Origin: Pararobbsia alpina_A
Lineage (GTDB): Bacteria > Pseudomonadota > Gammaproteobacteria > Burkholderiales > Burkholderiaceae
Length of the DNA: 64,000 nucleotides
Assembly (NCBI RefSeq): GCF_965118125.1
Contig: NZ_OZ221288.1
Coordinates: forward strand, 868,001-932,000
Reading direction: 5' to 3'
In this document: in pieces, positions 8,184-18,259 of the stretch
How the letters are laid out: each line of letters begins with the position of its first letter
Position numbering within the stretch: position 1 is the first letter of the stretch
Program-made: the position numbers and the translations under genes
The notes under the pieces: generated by a model
The model's input: only the letters and a program-made list of their open reading frames with translations
What the model was told of the DNA's origin: nothing
Database searches by the model: none

Positions 8184-9236
8184 ATGGCCAGCAATTGGAG
8201 CAATGTGGTTGCAATGAATCTCTGCCACCTTAGCGCAGGGGGCCTCGTCGACGGGTCTGCGGATCTGTTTCTCAACGGAAATCACCAAATTCCAATTCAT
8301 CTGGATCTCAGTTTCGCGCTACTTCCCGGGACGTCCGGCCCGTCCCCCGAACAGGTGCTGGCAAATCTCGAATGGATTCGGAACGATAATAAATCTTCCC
8401 TTCTATACCTGAGTCAGGCGCCCCAAAATCAATATTGCGTGTATTACCAAACATCTGCCTCAAAAAGCAAAATCATCACAAAAGATACGCCTCAGTACGT
8501 TTTCGATTTCTCGTTTGCAGCCACGAATTCGGCGAATGCAGGCGCAGCGGAATCCTTGTCGCTGAGAATAACGAACGGCGACAACCCGAACATTATCTAC
8601 GATGCCTCCGGGCCCATCACCGACGCGACCTTCTCAAACAAGACACACATAGATTTTACATTTATCCACCAAAAGCAATATGGAGACGGCACCGATCTCT
8701 CTTATACACCCATTCTCGTTCAGGATGCAGGTAGCGCACAAACGAGCGTGGAAAACATTGCTTCCGGAGACTGGCATGATGCAAATACCGTGCTTCAATA
8801 TATCACAATCGACGATGGGCTCTTTTACATCCATGATTTTTCAAACCCCGCTGAATTGCCCTTCGATGGACTTCACTATATCCACATGGAACCCGAAAAT
8901 GCTCGCACGAACCATTGGTGGAATGCGTTTATTGACACTAGCGCGCCAGTGAATGAGCCGACACCCGCAACGCGCCAACTCCGTCGAAATATAGTTTGGA
9001 AGTACGCTGATGGATCGGAAAGTTGTCTTGGCCCGCTTTGGAGTATCGCTTTTATCGCGGAGCCCCATCGGATTTACAGCCTTAGTTCATCCGTCTACCT
9101 CGAACATACGCGGGATGATTACAGCTATTTTGCACCGACATTCGATCTGCCAATTCATGACCAATACGGAAATCTAGCCATCGTCACCGTGATAGGTGAT
9201 CCCTGGATAAAAATAACCAGTGTGACACAAGGATAG
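8184..9236 (+). CDS. Island protein A, unknown family, paralogue of the next gene
   Basis: A 350-residue protein that I do not recognise. It has no signal peptide or membrane helix and is rich in alternating hydrophobic, aromatic and Asn/Ser/Thr residues, suggesting a beta-sandwich fold. It is clearly homologous to the following gene along its whole length. Shared blocks are LCHL near residue 13, FLNG-x-HQIP near 30, a PQY segment near 110, LFYIHDF near 215, NHWWN near 250, EHT-x-DDY near 310 and HDQ-x-GN with PW near 335-345. The gene is AT-richer than its chromosomal surroundings. It is the first gene of a same-strand set leading to the RHS protein, so an accessory, carrier or co-toxin role is the natural inference, without direct evidence. 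Confidence 0.6.
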   Translation: MASNWSNVVAMNLCHLSAGGLVDGSADLFLNGNHQIPIHLDLSFALLPGTSGPSPEQVLANLEWIRNDNKSSLLYLSQAPQNQYCVYYQTSASKSKIITKDTPQYVFDFSFAATNSANAGAAESLSLRITNGDNPNIIYDASGPITDATFSNKTHIDFTFIHQKQYGDGTDLSYTPILVQDAGSAQTSVENIASGDWHDANTVLQYITIDDGLFYIHDFSNPAELPFDGLHYIHMEPENARTNHWWNAFIDTSAPVNEPTPATRQLRRNIVWKYADGSESCLGPLWSIAFIAEPHRIYSLSSSVYLEHTRDDYSYFAPTFDLPIHDQYGNLAIVTVIGDPWIKITSVTQG

Positions 9237-9298
9237 GGTCGCCAACGGAAAGGGCGGCATTCTCGAAATAAGGAAACGATCTATCTCAGGAGAGAATC

Positions 9299-10312
9299 GT
9301 GGCTAGTAATTGGGACAATGTAAAATCAATTAGTTTATGCCACCTCATCGTCGGCGGGCGCCCGGACGGCGGTGCGAGTATGTTCCTCAATGGGCTCCAT
9401 CAAATTCCGGTGCTACTTGATCTGAGCTTTGACCTCGTTTCAGCTGACAAAGGCGTTCCCACTGAGTCGGAAGTCCGCGCTCAGATCACCTGGATTGAAA
9501 GCGACACTGGTCAGCCGCTCAAATATCTAGGCGCGGTTTCTGAGAACAATTATTGCCAATATTACGATTCAACCGGTCAGACAACGCAAGTGACGCGATC
9601 AGGCGCCCCGCAATATGAACTGTCATTTTTCTTTCAAGCGAACAAAAACGCATCCCCGCTGTACTCAGAACTGATCTCCCTAAAAATCACAAACCCGTCT
9701 AACGGCGCCGAATACAACGCAAGCAGCGCCGCCAGCAACGCTTTTCAAACCTCCTGTCAAATTCTTTTTCTTCCGGAGAAAAAATATGGGACTCAAAACT
9801 CCACTTTGACGCAAATAGCGGTAAGAACTGCGCCACAGCCGACCGTATCGTTTTGGGGAAATAATAACAGCGATTCCGAAGTAGTTTTAACGTATCTTCA
9901 AATTGATGATTCGCTATTTTACATTCACGATTTCACCAATCCTTCCTTGGGTTATCAGGATCTTACGTATATACATAAGGAAAAACAAAAACCGGACACC
10001 AACCACTGGTGGAACTCCTGGCTTGTTACTGAATCCCCCGTAAATAACGACGCCACACTCAGCCTAAGATTAAACAAAGAGATGTGTTCGACCTCATCGG
10101 GCAACACGATCGGACTCAATGCATACCCTGAATTTTCAGTAAGTTCCCATCGAATTTATCTTGTCTGGATAGGTGTTTATGTTGAACATACCACCGACGA
10201 CTACACCTACTATTCCCCCGTTTTCAATATAAATTTGCACGATCAGTTTGGGAACTCGGCAACAGTGGCCGTGCAGACTGTGCCCTGGACAAACATTATC
10301 GATGTGACGTGA
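9299..10312 (+). CDS. Island protein B, unknown family, paralogue of the previous gene
   Basis: A 337-residue protein starting with GTG at 9299, supported by CAGGAGAG just upstream and by alignment of ASNW-x-NV with the start of the preceding gene. It carries the same blocks: LCHL, FLNGLHQIP, SLKITN, LQIDD-x-LFYIHDF, TNHWWN, EHTTDDYTY, HDQFGN and VPW near the end. It lies 62 bp after its paralogue and 148 bp before the RHS start, all on one strand. The two proteins have diverged well beyond a recent duplication, which suggests both are maintained and do related but distinct jobs. No catalytic motif is apparent. Function unknown. Confidence 0.6.
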   Translation: MASNWDNVKSISLCHLIVGGRPDGGASMFLNGLHQIPVLLDLSFDLVSADKGVPTESEVRAQITWIESDTGQPLKYLGAVSENNYCQYYDSTGQTTQVTRSGAPQYELSFFFQANKNASPLYSELISLKITNPSNGAEYNASSAASNAFQTSCQILFLPEKKYGTQNSTLTQIAVRTAPQPTVSFWGNNNSDSEVVLTYLQIDDSLFYIHDFTNPSLGYQDLTYIHKEKQKPDTNHWWNSWLVTESPVNNDATLSLRLNKEMCSTSSGNTIGLNAYPEFSVSSHRIYLVWIGVYVEHTTDDYTYYSPVFNINLHDQFGNSATVAVQTVPWTNIIDVT

Positions 10313-10460
10313 TTTTTAGCAAGAATTTCAATTAAAAATGTAACGTCGATCCGACGAAATTGCTCCTTAGATTGAGACTTCGCAACCACCTACGCGCGCG
10401 GTAGCAGACCGTTGTTCGTTGACGCCACAATTTTCGCGAACCGTTCAGGGAGAAAGCAAA

Positions 10461-13400
10461 GTGAGCGCGTCGTTCTACTCGCAAGTGTCCAATTTCATCG
10501 ACTCATTCACCAGCGACGTCGATCCACGCACGCGCCTGTTCAGCGCGCAACAAACCCTGGGGACAGTAACAGGAAATTTTGGCATGGGCCCTGCGCTGGA
10601 GCTCACGATGTCTTATTCGGCGACCCTGCCAATCGATCTGTTCGGAATGGGCGTTGGCATGACCTTGACAATCTGCATTTATATAAAACGATCTGGCACG
10701 TTGTATTTAAATACTGGAGAATGCTTCAAAGTTCGGGAAAACATTGGAAGCTCAGATAGCTACATCGAAATTCTTCAGCAAAAACTCTGTAGTACTAAAA
10801 TAGAAAAACTATCGGCCGATAAATACAGTGTCATTAATCGAAACGGAGAAATCACAACCCTGTATGACATCGGCGATGCTATAGCACGACCCATAAGGAT
10901 ATTTTCTCCGCTGGGATATTCGTTGACATTGAATTGGCGAACTTTTCCTTTCGGGCTCGGTATTGCGAGCATCGTCGACGACGCCAACCGCACGCTGGTG
11001 ACCTGCAGTTACAGCGACGATGATCTCGGCATAAGAATGCAGTTCTACCCTGATACCTCCGAGACATACTATCTTCAGTTTTTAACTGGAAATGGCCACC
11101 TATCGACCATCGTTCATTCGAATCTTCCAGATGGTGCGTGCTGGCAGTTTCTCTATGCCGACGCAGGTATTCCTGGCTTATTGACTCTGTGCAAAACCGT
11201 CACACCCACAGGATTGATCAAAGAGGTGGAATATAACCGGGGCACAAACAAGGGGATCATGTACTTCCCTGATTCATCGGGTTTGGATCCCTTGCCGGCC
11301 GTAACTTCCCTGCGAGTGTCTCCGGGTCATGCACAACCGGATATCATGAGCCTTTATGCCCCTTCCGAAGGCCCGTTCACAGATTATCTGGGCTACGGAG
11401 GGACATTGGGAGGCGCATGGAATCCGGACGCCGATAACGCCTACGGTGTGCTTGAAGCAGATTATGAATATCAGACTATCGTGACTCTGATAGGATTGGA
11501 CGGAAGCAATTCGGTAACAACCTACCATTACAATAGTTACCACCTGCTGACCCGAATCGAGACTACGCAAGATGACTGCATTGAGCGAATTGATACCGAA
11601 TACTACGCAACTCCCGGAGCCGATTTCGATCTTCAGCCGAACATGTTTCAATATCCAAGGAGCCAAACCCACTACTGGATCCGAGGATCGAATTCGCGAG
11701 CCGAGGTAAGCGAATTTGACTACGACAACTACGGCCTGTTATTACGCGAAGTCTTGCCCAGTGGCGAAACAATTGATTCGACCTACTACGACGTCAATGG
11801 GGAGCCCGACAGCGACGATCAGTTAACCGGCTGTCCGCCGGACCCCACCGGTTTCCGTCGTCCCCTTAAATCGCAGACTGTCACGCCGGACGCGTCATTG
11901 TTCGGCGATGAACCCATTAGACGAGTCGTATTCCGCTACGGGTCGCTTTCTGCCATAAGCGGCACCCCAGTCACCTACGCTCCGGTCCCCGTCCGGCAAA
12001 CGCATGGGGAGGTGATCGGGGACTCCTTCCGGGTGCTCCAGAAGATCGACGTCACGTACAACACGTTGAGTCCCAGCGGCCCGGACATGGAGTTCGGTCG
12101 AGTCAGCAAACAGTCGGTGACACACTATGACGATAGCGATACGCCGCACACACTCACTCTTGAATCCAGCTATTCATCCGGTCAGGACGTCTGGATTCAA
12201 AACGACACATTGACCTCTTGCGACGGTTTGGTGATGACAACTTCACTTTCCAGGTCAAGCTGGTCAAATTTGATTACGGCCGCGACTGATCCGCTCGGAA
12301 ACCGATACGCGGGCGCGTACGACACCTTTCAGCGGTTGGTTAAATTCACTCGTAGCGTCGCGACGGAGTACGAAGCGACGACGGTAGCGAACCATCAGCT
12401 CGGTGTGAAAAGCGGTGAGGTGACGTCGATTACTTCGACGTATGCAACCGCAGATGGCAACGCGATCCGGTTGAGCTACGACGCACTGGGTCGTGCCTTG
12501 CAGGCCGAGCGCAACACGGTTGACGCAGGCGCTCCCGACGGTTGGCAGATCTTTCAGACGTGTGCATACGACGCATTCGGCCGCACTGCTTTCTTTTCGC
12601 AGATCGACTACACGGACGCCACTGATGCGGCTACCGACATTGGCGTTACGACGTCGATTGAATACGACGCCTGGGGCGAGCCCTGCGTGATCCTGGACTC
12701 AACCGGCGTATCGATGCTGGACACGTACGACCCGATCGCATGCACATCCCTCGAACAACGCCAGACGGACGACAACGCACTTCTGTCCGGCGCGTACTCC
12801 ACCGAATACAACGTTTTCGATCTGCCGGAAACAGTTCAAGTCATGGAAGCGGCCGGCAAGATCTACAGCACACGCGTCAACGGCTACGACTCGCTCGGAC
12901 GCTTGCGTACCGTCACAGACGAGGCCGCCCACACGACGACCTATACGTATGACGCCTACGATCGCGTCCGAACTCAGTTGTTACCCGATGGCACGCTGAT
13001 CACACTGAGCTACACCCCGCTGAGCTCAGCATCCCTACCCACGCGCATGGAGGTTACCGATGCTGAATCGAAGATCGCCAAGGTCATTGGCGAACAGACA
13101 TTCGATGGCCTTGGTCGGCTGACGCAAGCCGTCTGCGGAGGACGAACAACATCGGTCACCTATGACGGCGCGAACCGTGTCCCTTCGCAAGTCCGCGAAA
13201 ACGGAGGACAAGCGGTGAGCTATACCTATGTGAAGGAGCTGGGCAATGCGGTGAGTACATGCAGGAGCAGCATGGTTTCCCAGCACTACACCTACGACAA
13301 GAAGTCGGGGAATCCGTTGACCGTGTCGGAAGACGGCTCGCGCTCCGTCGCGCTGGAATGGTGGCCAAGCGGGCTTAAGAAATCCGAGAAGTTCACGACT

Positions 13401-15542
13401 GCAAGCGGCGCGACGTTTGCCACCTCCTTTTACTGGACGATGATGGGCAAGCCACTTCGATATGCCGATATCGAAGGCATCGATCACAACGTGACCTATG
13501 ACGACTACGGTCGCCTTAAGACAATGAGTGATGCGGACGTCAACGTTTCCCTCACCTACGATGCAGCGAGCCGCCTCTCCACCCAAACCCTACTTTCGTC
13601 GCGCAGTTCTGACGTCCTGGCAACTCAGTTGACATGGGACGATTTCGATCGGGAAGTCCAGCGCGACATTGCTCCGTCACGTGATAGTGCATCGACCATC
13701 GCGCAAACGTACCAGCCAAACAACCAGCTTAAAACGCGTACGTTATTGCAAGGCATGCGCACCGTTCGTTCGGAGACATTCACGTACGACGGTCGAAATC
13801 GGCTGACCGGATATACCTGCACCGGCGAGTCTCCCACGGTGGATGGTCATGGTCAGGCGCTCGCGTCGCAGACATTCGGCTTCGATGCACTCGACAACAT
13901 CGTGTCATGCACAACAGTCCTCGCTTATGGCGGTACTGACACGATGCAAAACCACTTCGACAATGCACTCGATCCGACGCAGTTGACGTCGCTGACGCAC
14001 ACACTCGTCGATCAGGGCCAATACCCCGCGCAGGTGGGGTTGCGATACGACACCAACGGCCGGATGACACTCGACGAAGCCGGTTACGCTCTGACGTACG
14101 ACGATGCTGGACGCCTCACGCGCGCTGAGCAGAACGGTGCCACTAGCACGTATCAATACGACGGAATGAATCGTCTGGTCACGCAAAACGTCGGTGGCAA
14201 TGACTCGCGCGAGTTTTTTTACGGAGGGAGTCGCCTGATCAATGAAGTCCAGACTGACAGAGGACGACATAACCGGCTTGCGATCACGCCGCTCGGCACC
14301 GGAGCAGCGACGACGACAAGCTCCGTCGACCCGGGACTCACGCCCGTTACGCAGCTCGCCGCGACGGACAGTCAGCAAAGCACTATTTTGTCCATGAGCG
14401 AAGCAGACTCGATCGCACACGCCTACGCTCCGTTCGGGACGACCTCGGCTTCATCCGATGCCGACAGCGGGCTACCGGGCTTTACCGGGGAACGAGTCGA
14501 CCCGTTCTCGGGAGCTATCCATCTCGGTCTAGGTTATCGGAGCTACCGGCCCGGCTTGCAACGCTTTACTTGCCCCGACAGCCAGAGCCCCTTTGGTGTA
14601 GGTGGCTTGAATCCGTATGCCTACTGCGCCAACGATCCGGGCAACCTGGTCGACCCCGACGGACACGGGCCCATTTTCTGGGCGCGACTTGCCTTCAAGG
14701 TAGCGCGCCGCGTCGCGCGAAGGGTGCGCCGCCGCGCGGCGAAGCGCTCGGCCAGGCGCGCAGCAGAAAGCGAAGCGATGACGGTGCCGTCTACCGAACC
14801 TGAAGCGGCACTTAGCGAAACGATCGCCAACGCGACGGGTGACACTTCGCGACGTACATCCACTGATTCAGCCGCAGGATTCGACGCTGCATGGGACGGC
14901 AACGTACAGGGTAGCGCGGGTGGCAAATCAGTCACACAAGGGGTTGGTGATTCTGCAATCGCAAACGAAGCATCGCCGAATCGAACTGATCCCGCGGGGC
15001 GCACGGTGTTCGGCATGAGTTGGGGTCAAACGCCAACGGGCGAACCAATTTGGGGGGAGTCGGGCTTCTATACCGATACCGTCGGCGGCAAGAAACAGCC
15101 CACGCTCATGCTCCACGGAAACCGAGAGGGCACACATGTGGGGTACCACCCGTACGGCGATCCAGATGATCCAGGACAAAACGGTCCGTATCTGCGGTTC
15201 AACGCCGAAGAATTTCACAACCACCTGAAAAGTGAATGGGGGCTCGACTTAAGCGGAACACCTGACAGCCCGCCGCTGCATAGCTATGGATGCTACATTC
15301 GCGAGGGCTCGTTTCCGGGGGATCTCGCACGCGTGCTGAACAGACCCGTCATGACATTCGGTTACGGCGGCCGAGTCAGCGGCCATCCGAAAGGAGCGAA
15401 GGGGTTGGAAAAGAAGGGAGTACGTGGCATGCATATGTTCCCCCCCGGCGAAGACACGATCCGTCTCCGTAAAGCATCCGGCCGCGACAGCATCCTCTAC
15501 CCTCACCCCAACTACAAACCCTGGGTACGCTACTCGCCCTGA
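10461..15542 (+). CDS. RHS/YD-repeat polymorphic toxin-like protein
   Basis: A 1693-residue protein read from GTG at 10461 (AGGGAGA upstream); an in-frame TTG at 10419 is less likely. The N-terminal part has the VDPRT-x-LF start seen in large RHS proteins. About 1000 residues of YD repeats follow (YDALGRA, YDSLGRL, YDAYDRV, YDDYGRL, YDDAGRL and others), which in this superfamily form a shell enclosing the C-terminal toxin. The RHS-associated core runs from YAPFGTT near residue 1322 through GYRSYRPGLQRF to NPYAYCANDP and VDPDG near 1398, the usual boundary. Beyond it lie an Arg-rich linker (1405-1440) and a domain of about 200 residues with LMLHGN (His1552) and SYGC (Cys1611), a spacing and context like clan CD cysteine peptidases. 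No VgrG, PAAR or Tc-type partner genes are adjacent. The N-terminal third is AT-rich and the core GC-rich. Confidence 0.85.
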   Translation: MSASFYSQVSNFIDSFTSDVDPRTRLFSAQQTLGTVTGNFGMGPALELTMSYSATLPIDLFGMGVGMTLTICIYIKRSGTLYLNTGECFKVRENIGSSDSYIEILQQKLCSTKIEKLSADKYSVINRNGEITTLYDIGDAIARPIRIFSPLGYSLTLNWRTFPFGLGIASIVDDANRTLVTCSYSDDDLGIRMQFYPDTSETYYLQFLTGNGHLSTIVHSNLPDGACWQFLYADAGIPGLLTLCKTVTPTGLIKEVEYNRGTNKGIMYFPDSSGLDPLPAVTSLRVSPGHAQPDIMSLYAPSEGPFTDYLGYGGTLGGAWNPDADNAYGVLEADYEYQTIVTLIGLDGSNSVTTYHYNSYHLLTRIETTQDDCIERIDTEYYATPGADFDLQPNMFQYPRSQTHYWIRGSNSRAEVSEFDYDNYGLLLREVLPSGETIDSTYYDVNGEPDSDDQLTGCPPDPTGFRRPLKSQTVTPDASLFGDEPIRRVVFRYGSLSAISGTPVTYAPVPVRQTHGEVIGDSFRVLQKIDVTYNTLSPSGPDMEFGRVSKQSVTHYDDSDTPHTLTLESSYSSGQDVWIQNDTLTSCDGLVMTTSLSRSSWSNLITAATDPLGNRYAGAYDTFQRLVKFTRSVATEYEATTVANHQLGVKSGEVTSITSTYATADGNAIRLSYDALGRALQAERNTVDAGAPDGWQIFQTCAYDAFGRTAFFSQIDYTDATDAATDIGVTTSIEYDAWGEPCVILDSTGVSMLDTYDPIACTSLEQRQTDDNALLSGAYSTEYNVFDLPETVQVMEAAGKIYSTRVNGYDSLGRLRTVTDEAAHTTTYTYDAYDRVRTQLLPDGTLITLSYTPLSSASLPTRMEVTDAESKIAKVIGEQTFDGLGRLTQAVCGGRTTSVTYDGANRVPSQVRENGGQAVSYTYVKELGNAVSTCRSSMVSQHYTYDKKSGNPLTVSEDGSRSVALEWWPSGLKKSEKFTTASGATFATSFYWTMMGKPLRYADIEGIDHNVTYDDYGRLKTMSDADVNVSLTYDAASRLSTQTLLSSRSSDVLATQLTWDDFDREVQRDIAPSRDSASTIAQTYQPNNQLKTRTLLQGMRTVRSETFTYDGRNRLTGYTCTGESPTVDGHGQALASQTFGFDALDNIVSCTTVLAYGGTDTMQNHFDNALDPTQLTSLTHTLVDQGQYPAQVGLRYDTNGRMTLDEAGYALTYDDAGRLTRAEQNGATSTYQYDGMNRLVTQNVGGNDSREFFYGGSRLINEVQTDRGRHNRLAITPLGTGAATTTSSVDPGLTPVTQLAATDSQQSTILSMSEADSIAHAYAPFGTTSASSDADSGLPGFTGERVDPFSGAIHLGLGYRSYRPGLQRFTCPDSQSPFGVGGLNPYAYCANDPGNLVDPDGHGPIFWARLAFKVARRVARRVRRRAAKRSARRAAESEAMTVPSTEPEAALSETIANATGDTSRRTSTDSAAGFDAAWDGNVQGSAGGKSVTQGVGDSAIANEASPNRTDPAGRTVFGMSWGQTPTGEPIWGESGFYTDTVGGKKQPTLMLHGNREGTHVGYHPYGDPDDPGQNGPYLRFNAEEFHNHLKSEWGLDLSGTPDSPPLHSYGCYIREGSFPGDLARVLNRPVMTFGYGGRVSGHPKGAKGLEKKGVRGMHMFPPGEDTIRLRKASGRDSILYPHPNYKPWVRYSP

Positions 15543-15686
15543 CCCAATGCGACGAGGTCCGTTCGTGGGGCTGTGTACGCGAAAGGCCGGCTCCACCACA
15601 CGAACATGGCACCGTTAGCCGTCTTGGTTGACGTGCGGCTTCGATCGCTACTGAATTACGACCCGAGTTTGATCGCCAGGGAATTT

Positions 15687-17396
15687 TCACCCGACCGCCT
15701 GGATCACACCGTACAGCCACACCCCAATCGCATGCGCCCCCGGATCCACAAATCCCAGCGCACGATCGCCCACATAACTCGAACGCCCTCGCTTCGGCTG
15801 CATATTCGCTGTCGCCTCAGCACCTTTGCGCGCTGCTTCGAGCGCGGCACTCAACGCTTGTGCCGGCGACTCCGAGGCATCGACCGCCGCCCCAAACACC
15901 ACTGCCGCCGGATGCAACGCATCGAGCATCGTCCGATCTCCTGGATGCGCACCTCCAAGAGCGCTGACACCGTCAACGGCGGCTGAGAACGCGTTGGACC
16001 AGTCACGCAAAGAAAGCGTCGAAGGCGTGGCCGACTTCGAAAGCTCCGCGGCCGCCCGCAACAGCATCACCGCATACAACGGCCCCGACGTCCCGCCCAT
16101 CACCCGCCGCACCGTCGCCGACAACGCACGCAACACGCCGGCCGGATCCGATTCCGCCGGACATTCGTCAATCGCCGACAACACCGCGCGCGACACGCGC
16201 GATGCACTGATACCGAAATCGCCATCGCCCACGCGCTGATCCATCTCCGTCAACACGGGCTCCGCTTCGATCATGGCGTTGCAGATCGATTCGATCACAC
16301 GGCGCAAGGTCGACTGCGGCGACAAGCCTGGGCCGCTGTGGTGCGCATGCGCTTGCGTCGGACCTCGATGATCGGCTTCGGAAGGAATGCCTCCCGTCAG
16401 CGGCCATGCGCTCGTGCGCGTCGCCGCATCGAGCCATTTCACACGTTCGTCGTCGACACGCAGCAGCGTCAACGACACACCCGCCATTTCAAGCGCACTC
16501 AAAAACGTGCCGGCCCACGCGCGGTCCACGCGTATATAGCGCGAACGCAGATAACGCATGGCCGATCCCGCGACGATCGCAAGCTCGCTCGAAGGCGTGC
16601 CACCCAGATTGTTGACGAGCAGCGCCACGCGATCATGCGACCCAAGCTTCAGGTCGTCGATGATCTTCGCGAGCAAGGTCTCGACCATGACATGCGCGGG
16701 CTCGAGCGCACCACGCTTCACGCCCGGCTCGCCATGAATGCCGAGGCCCCATTCGATTTCATTGTCCGCCAGCGTGAAGCCGGGCTTTCCAGCCGCGGGC
16801 ACCGTGCAGGCCGACAGCGCCACGCCCATCGTGCCCAAGTCTTCCGCCACACCTCGCGCAATCTGCGCGACTTCCTTGAGTGAACGATGCTCAGCCGCGG
16901 CTGCGCCTGCAATCTTGTGAACGAACACGGTGCCAGCAAGTCCGCGGCGCCCCGCATGTTCGCCCGAAGCAGACAGCGCGACATCATCGGCGACGATCAC
17001 CATCTCGACATTAATGCCCTCGCTGCGGGCGATCTCGGCCGCAAGCCCGAAATTGAAACGGTCGCCGGTATAGTTCTTCACGATCAGCAGCACGCCTGCA
17101 GGTCCCGCGACTGCACGGATCGCGTCGAGTACCGCATCGGTCGACGGCGACGTGAACACCTCGCCGGCGACCGCCGCGCTCAACATGCCCTTCCCGACAT
17201 AGCCCGCATGAGCGGGCTCATGCCCCGAGCCGCCACCCGAGATCAGCGCAACCTCTCCGCGCGCGGCCACCACCTGAGCGTCGACGCGCAGCACCACCCC
17301 GCTGTCCTTGAGCAACGCCAGATCGGGATTCAACGCGACAAGCCCTTCAAGCATGTCAGGGACGACAGCGGACACGTCGTTCAGCAGTTTTTTCAT
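15687..17396 (-). CDS. Dihydroxyacetone kinase, fused DhaK-DhaL (ATP-dependent)
   Basis: Phosphorylates dihydroxyacetone (and related short ketoses or aldoses) with ATP. The 569 residues carry both domains: DhaK at 1-330, with the GGGSGHEPAH loop near 54-63 and the substrate-binding His221 in GIHGEPG, and DhaL at about 365-565, with the nucleotide/Mg signature MDQRVGDGDFG, GGTSGPLY and GDRTMLDAL. The fusion is the ATP-using architecture, unlike the three-subunit PTS-dependent form, and no DhaM is nearby. It converges on the RHS gene and lies 260 bp downstream of wrbA on the same strand, too far to claim an operon. Confidence 0.9.
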   Translation of the reverse strand: MKKLLNDVSAVVPDMLEGLVALNPDLALLKDSGVVLRVDAQVVAARGEVALISGGGSGHEPAHAGYVGKGMLSAAVAGEVFTSPSTDAVLDAIRAVAGPAGVLLIVKNYTGDRFNFGLAAEIARSEGINVEMVIVADDVALSASGEHAGRRGLAGTVFVHKIAGAAAAEHRSLKEVAQIARGVAEDLGTMGVALSACTVPAAGKPGFTLADNEIEWGLGIHGEPGVKRGALEPAHVMVETLLAKIIDDLKLGSHDRVALLVNNLGGTPSSELAIVAGSAMRYLRSRYIRVDRAWAGTFLSALEMAGVSLTLLRVDDERVKWLDAATRTSAWPLTGGIPSEADHRGPTQAHAHHSGPGLSPQSTLRRVIESICNAMIEAEPVLTEMDQRVGDGDFGISASRVSRAVLSAIDECPAESDPAGVLRALSATVRRVMGGTSGPLYAVMLLRAAAELSKSATPSTLSLRDWSNAFSAAVDGVSALGGAHPGDRTMLDALHPAAVVFGAAVDASESPAQALSAALEAARKGAEATANMQPKRGRSSYVGDRALGFVDPGAHAIGVWLYGVIQAVG

Positions 17397-17656
17397 GGCG
17401 AAGAATGCACTCTGAGATCAGCAGGGAACGTATGCCTGTAAGGCGAGCACGTCGCAGCGGGATGGGCAGCGTACCGCGAACGCATGAAGAACATGCGGAC
17501 CGCGTTATCCGTCACGGCACAGACCATTGCGTATTCGCCGCAACGCATGACCGGCTCGCCCAATCCACGCCGTCGGTCGGCTCAGCCGTAAGCGGAGTCA
17601 CGCTCGCATCGCGCGACACGATGACCCCGCATTTCAAGGACGTTGGTTTCTCTAAC

Positions 17657-18259
17657 TTACTTCGCCAGCTTCGCGGCGAGTTCTGCCACGTGCTTGCCCT
17701 GGAACATCGCAACCTCAAGCTCGTTCTGCGAAGGCGCACGCTTGCCGTCCGTGCCCGCGAGCGTCGATGCGCCGTACGGCGAGCCGCCCGTCACTTCAGA
17801 CATCAATGTCAGGCCGGCAGCGGCGTACGGAACGCCGACGATGATCATGCCGTGGTGAAGCAGCGTTGAATGGAACGACGTGATCGTCGTTTCCTGGCCG
17901 CCGTGCTGCGTCGCGGTCGACGTGAACACGCTGCCGATTTTGCCGATCAACGCGCCCTTGGCCCACAAGCCACCGGTCTGGTCGAGGAAGGTGCGCATCT
18001 GGCCGGCCATATTGCCGAAGCGCGTCGGCGTGCCGAAGATGATGGCGTCGTAGTTCGGAAGTTCGTCGGGCGTGGCAAGCGGTGCGGCCTGGTCGAGCTT
18101 GGCGCCGAACTTCGCGGCGACCTCCGGCGGAATCGTGTCGGGCACGCGCTTGACGGTCACTTCCGTGCCGGCAACCGACTTCGCACCTTCAGCAATTGCA
18201 CCCGACATGGTTTCGATATGTCCGTACATCGAGTAGTACAGCACCAGCACCTTCGCCAT
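17657..18259 (-). CDS. wrbA: NAD(P)H:quinone oxidoreductase WrbA
   Basis: Flavodoxin-like FMN enzyme of 200 residues that reduces quinones by two electrons, avoiding semiquinone radicals; it acts in the cytoplasm as a tetramer. It starts MAKVLVLYYSMYGHIE, the FMN phosphate loop with the WrbA-specific MYGHIE. The FGTPTRFGNM block, LWAKGALIGK and GGQETT (the family's characteristic flavin-site segments) follow, then GGSPYGAS. Length and order match WrbA over the whole protein. It is divergent from the MFS transporter across 322 bp. Confidence 0.95.
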   Translation of the reverse strand: MAKVLVLYYSMYGHIETMSGAIAEGAKSVAGTEVTVKRVPDTIPPEVAAKFGAKLDQAAPLATPDELPNYDAIIFGTPTRFGNMAGQMRTFLDQTGGLWAKGALIGKIGSVFTSTATQHGGQETTITSFHSTLLHHGMIIVGVPYAAAGLTLMSEVTGGSPYGASTLAGTDGKRAPSQNELEVAMFQGKHVAELAAKLAK

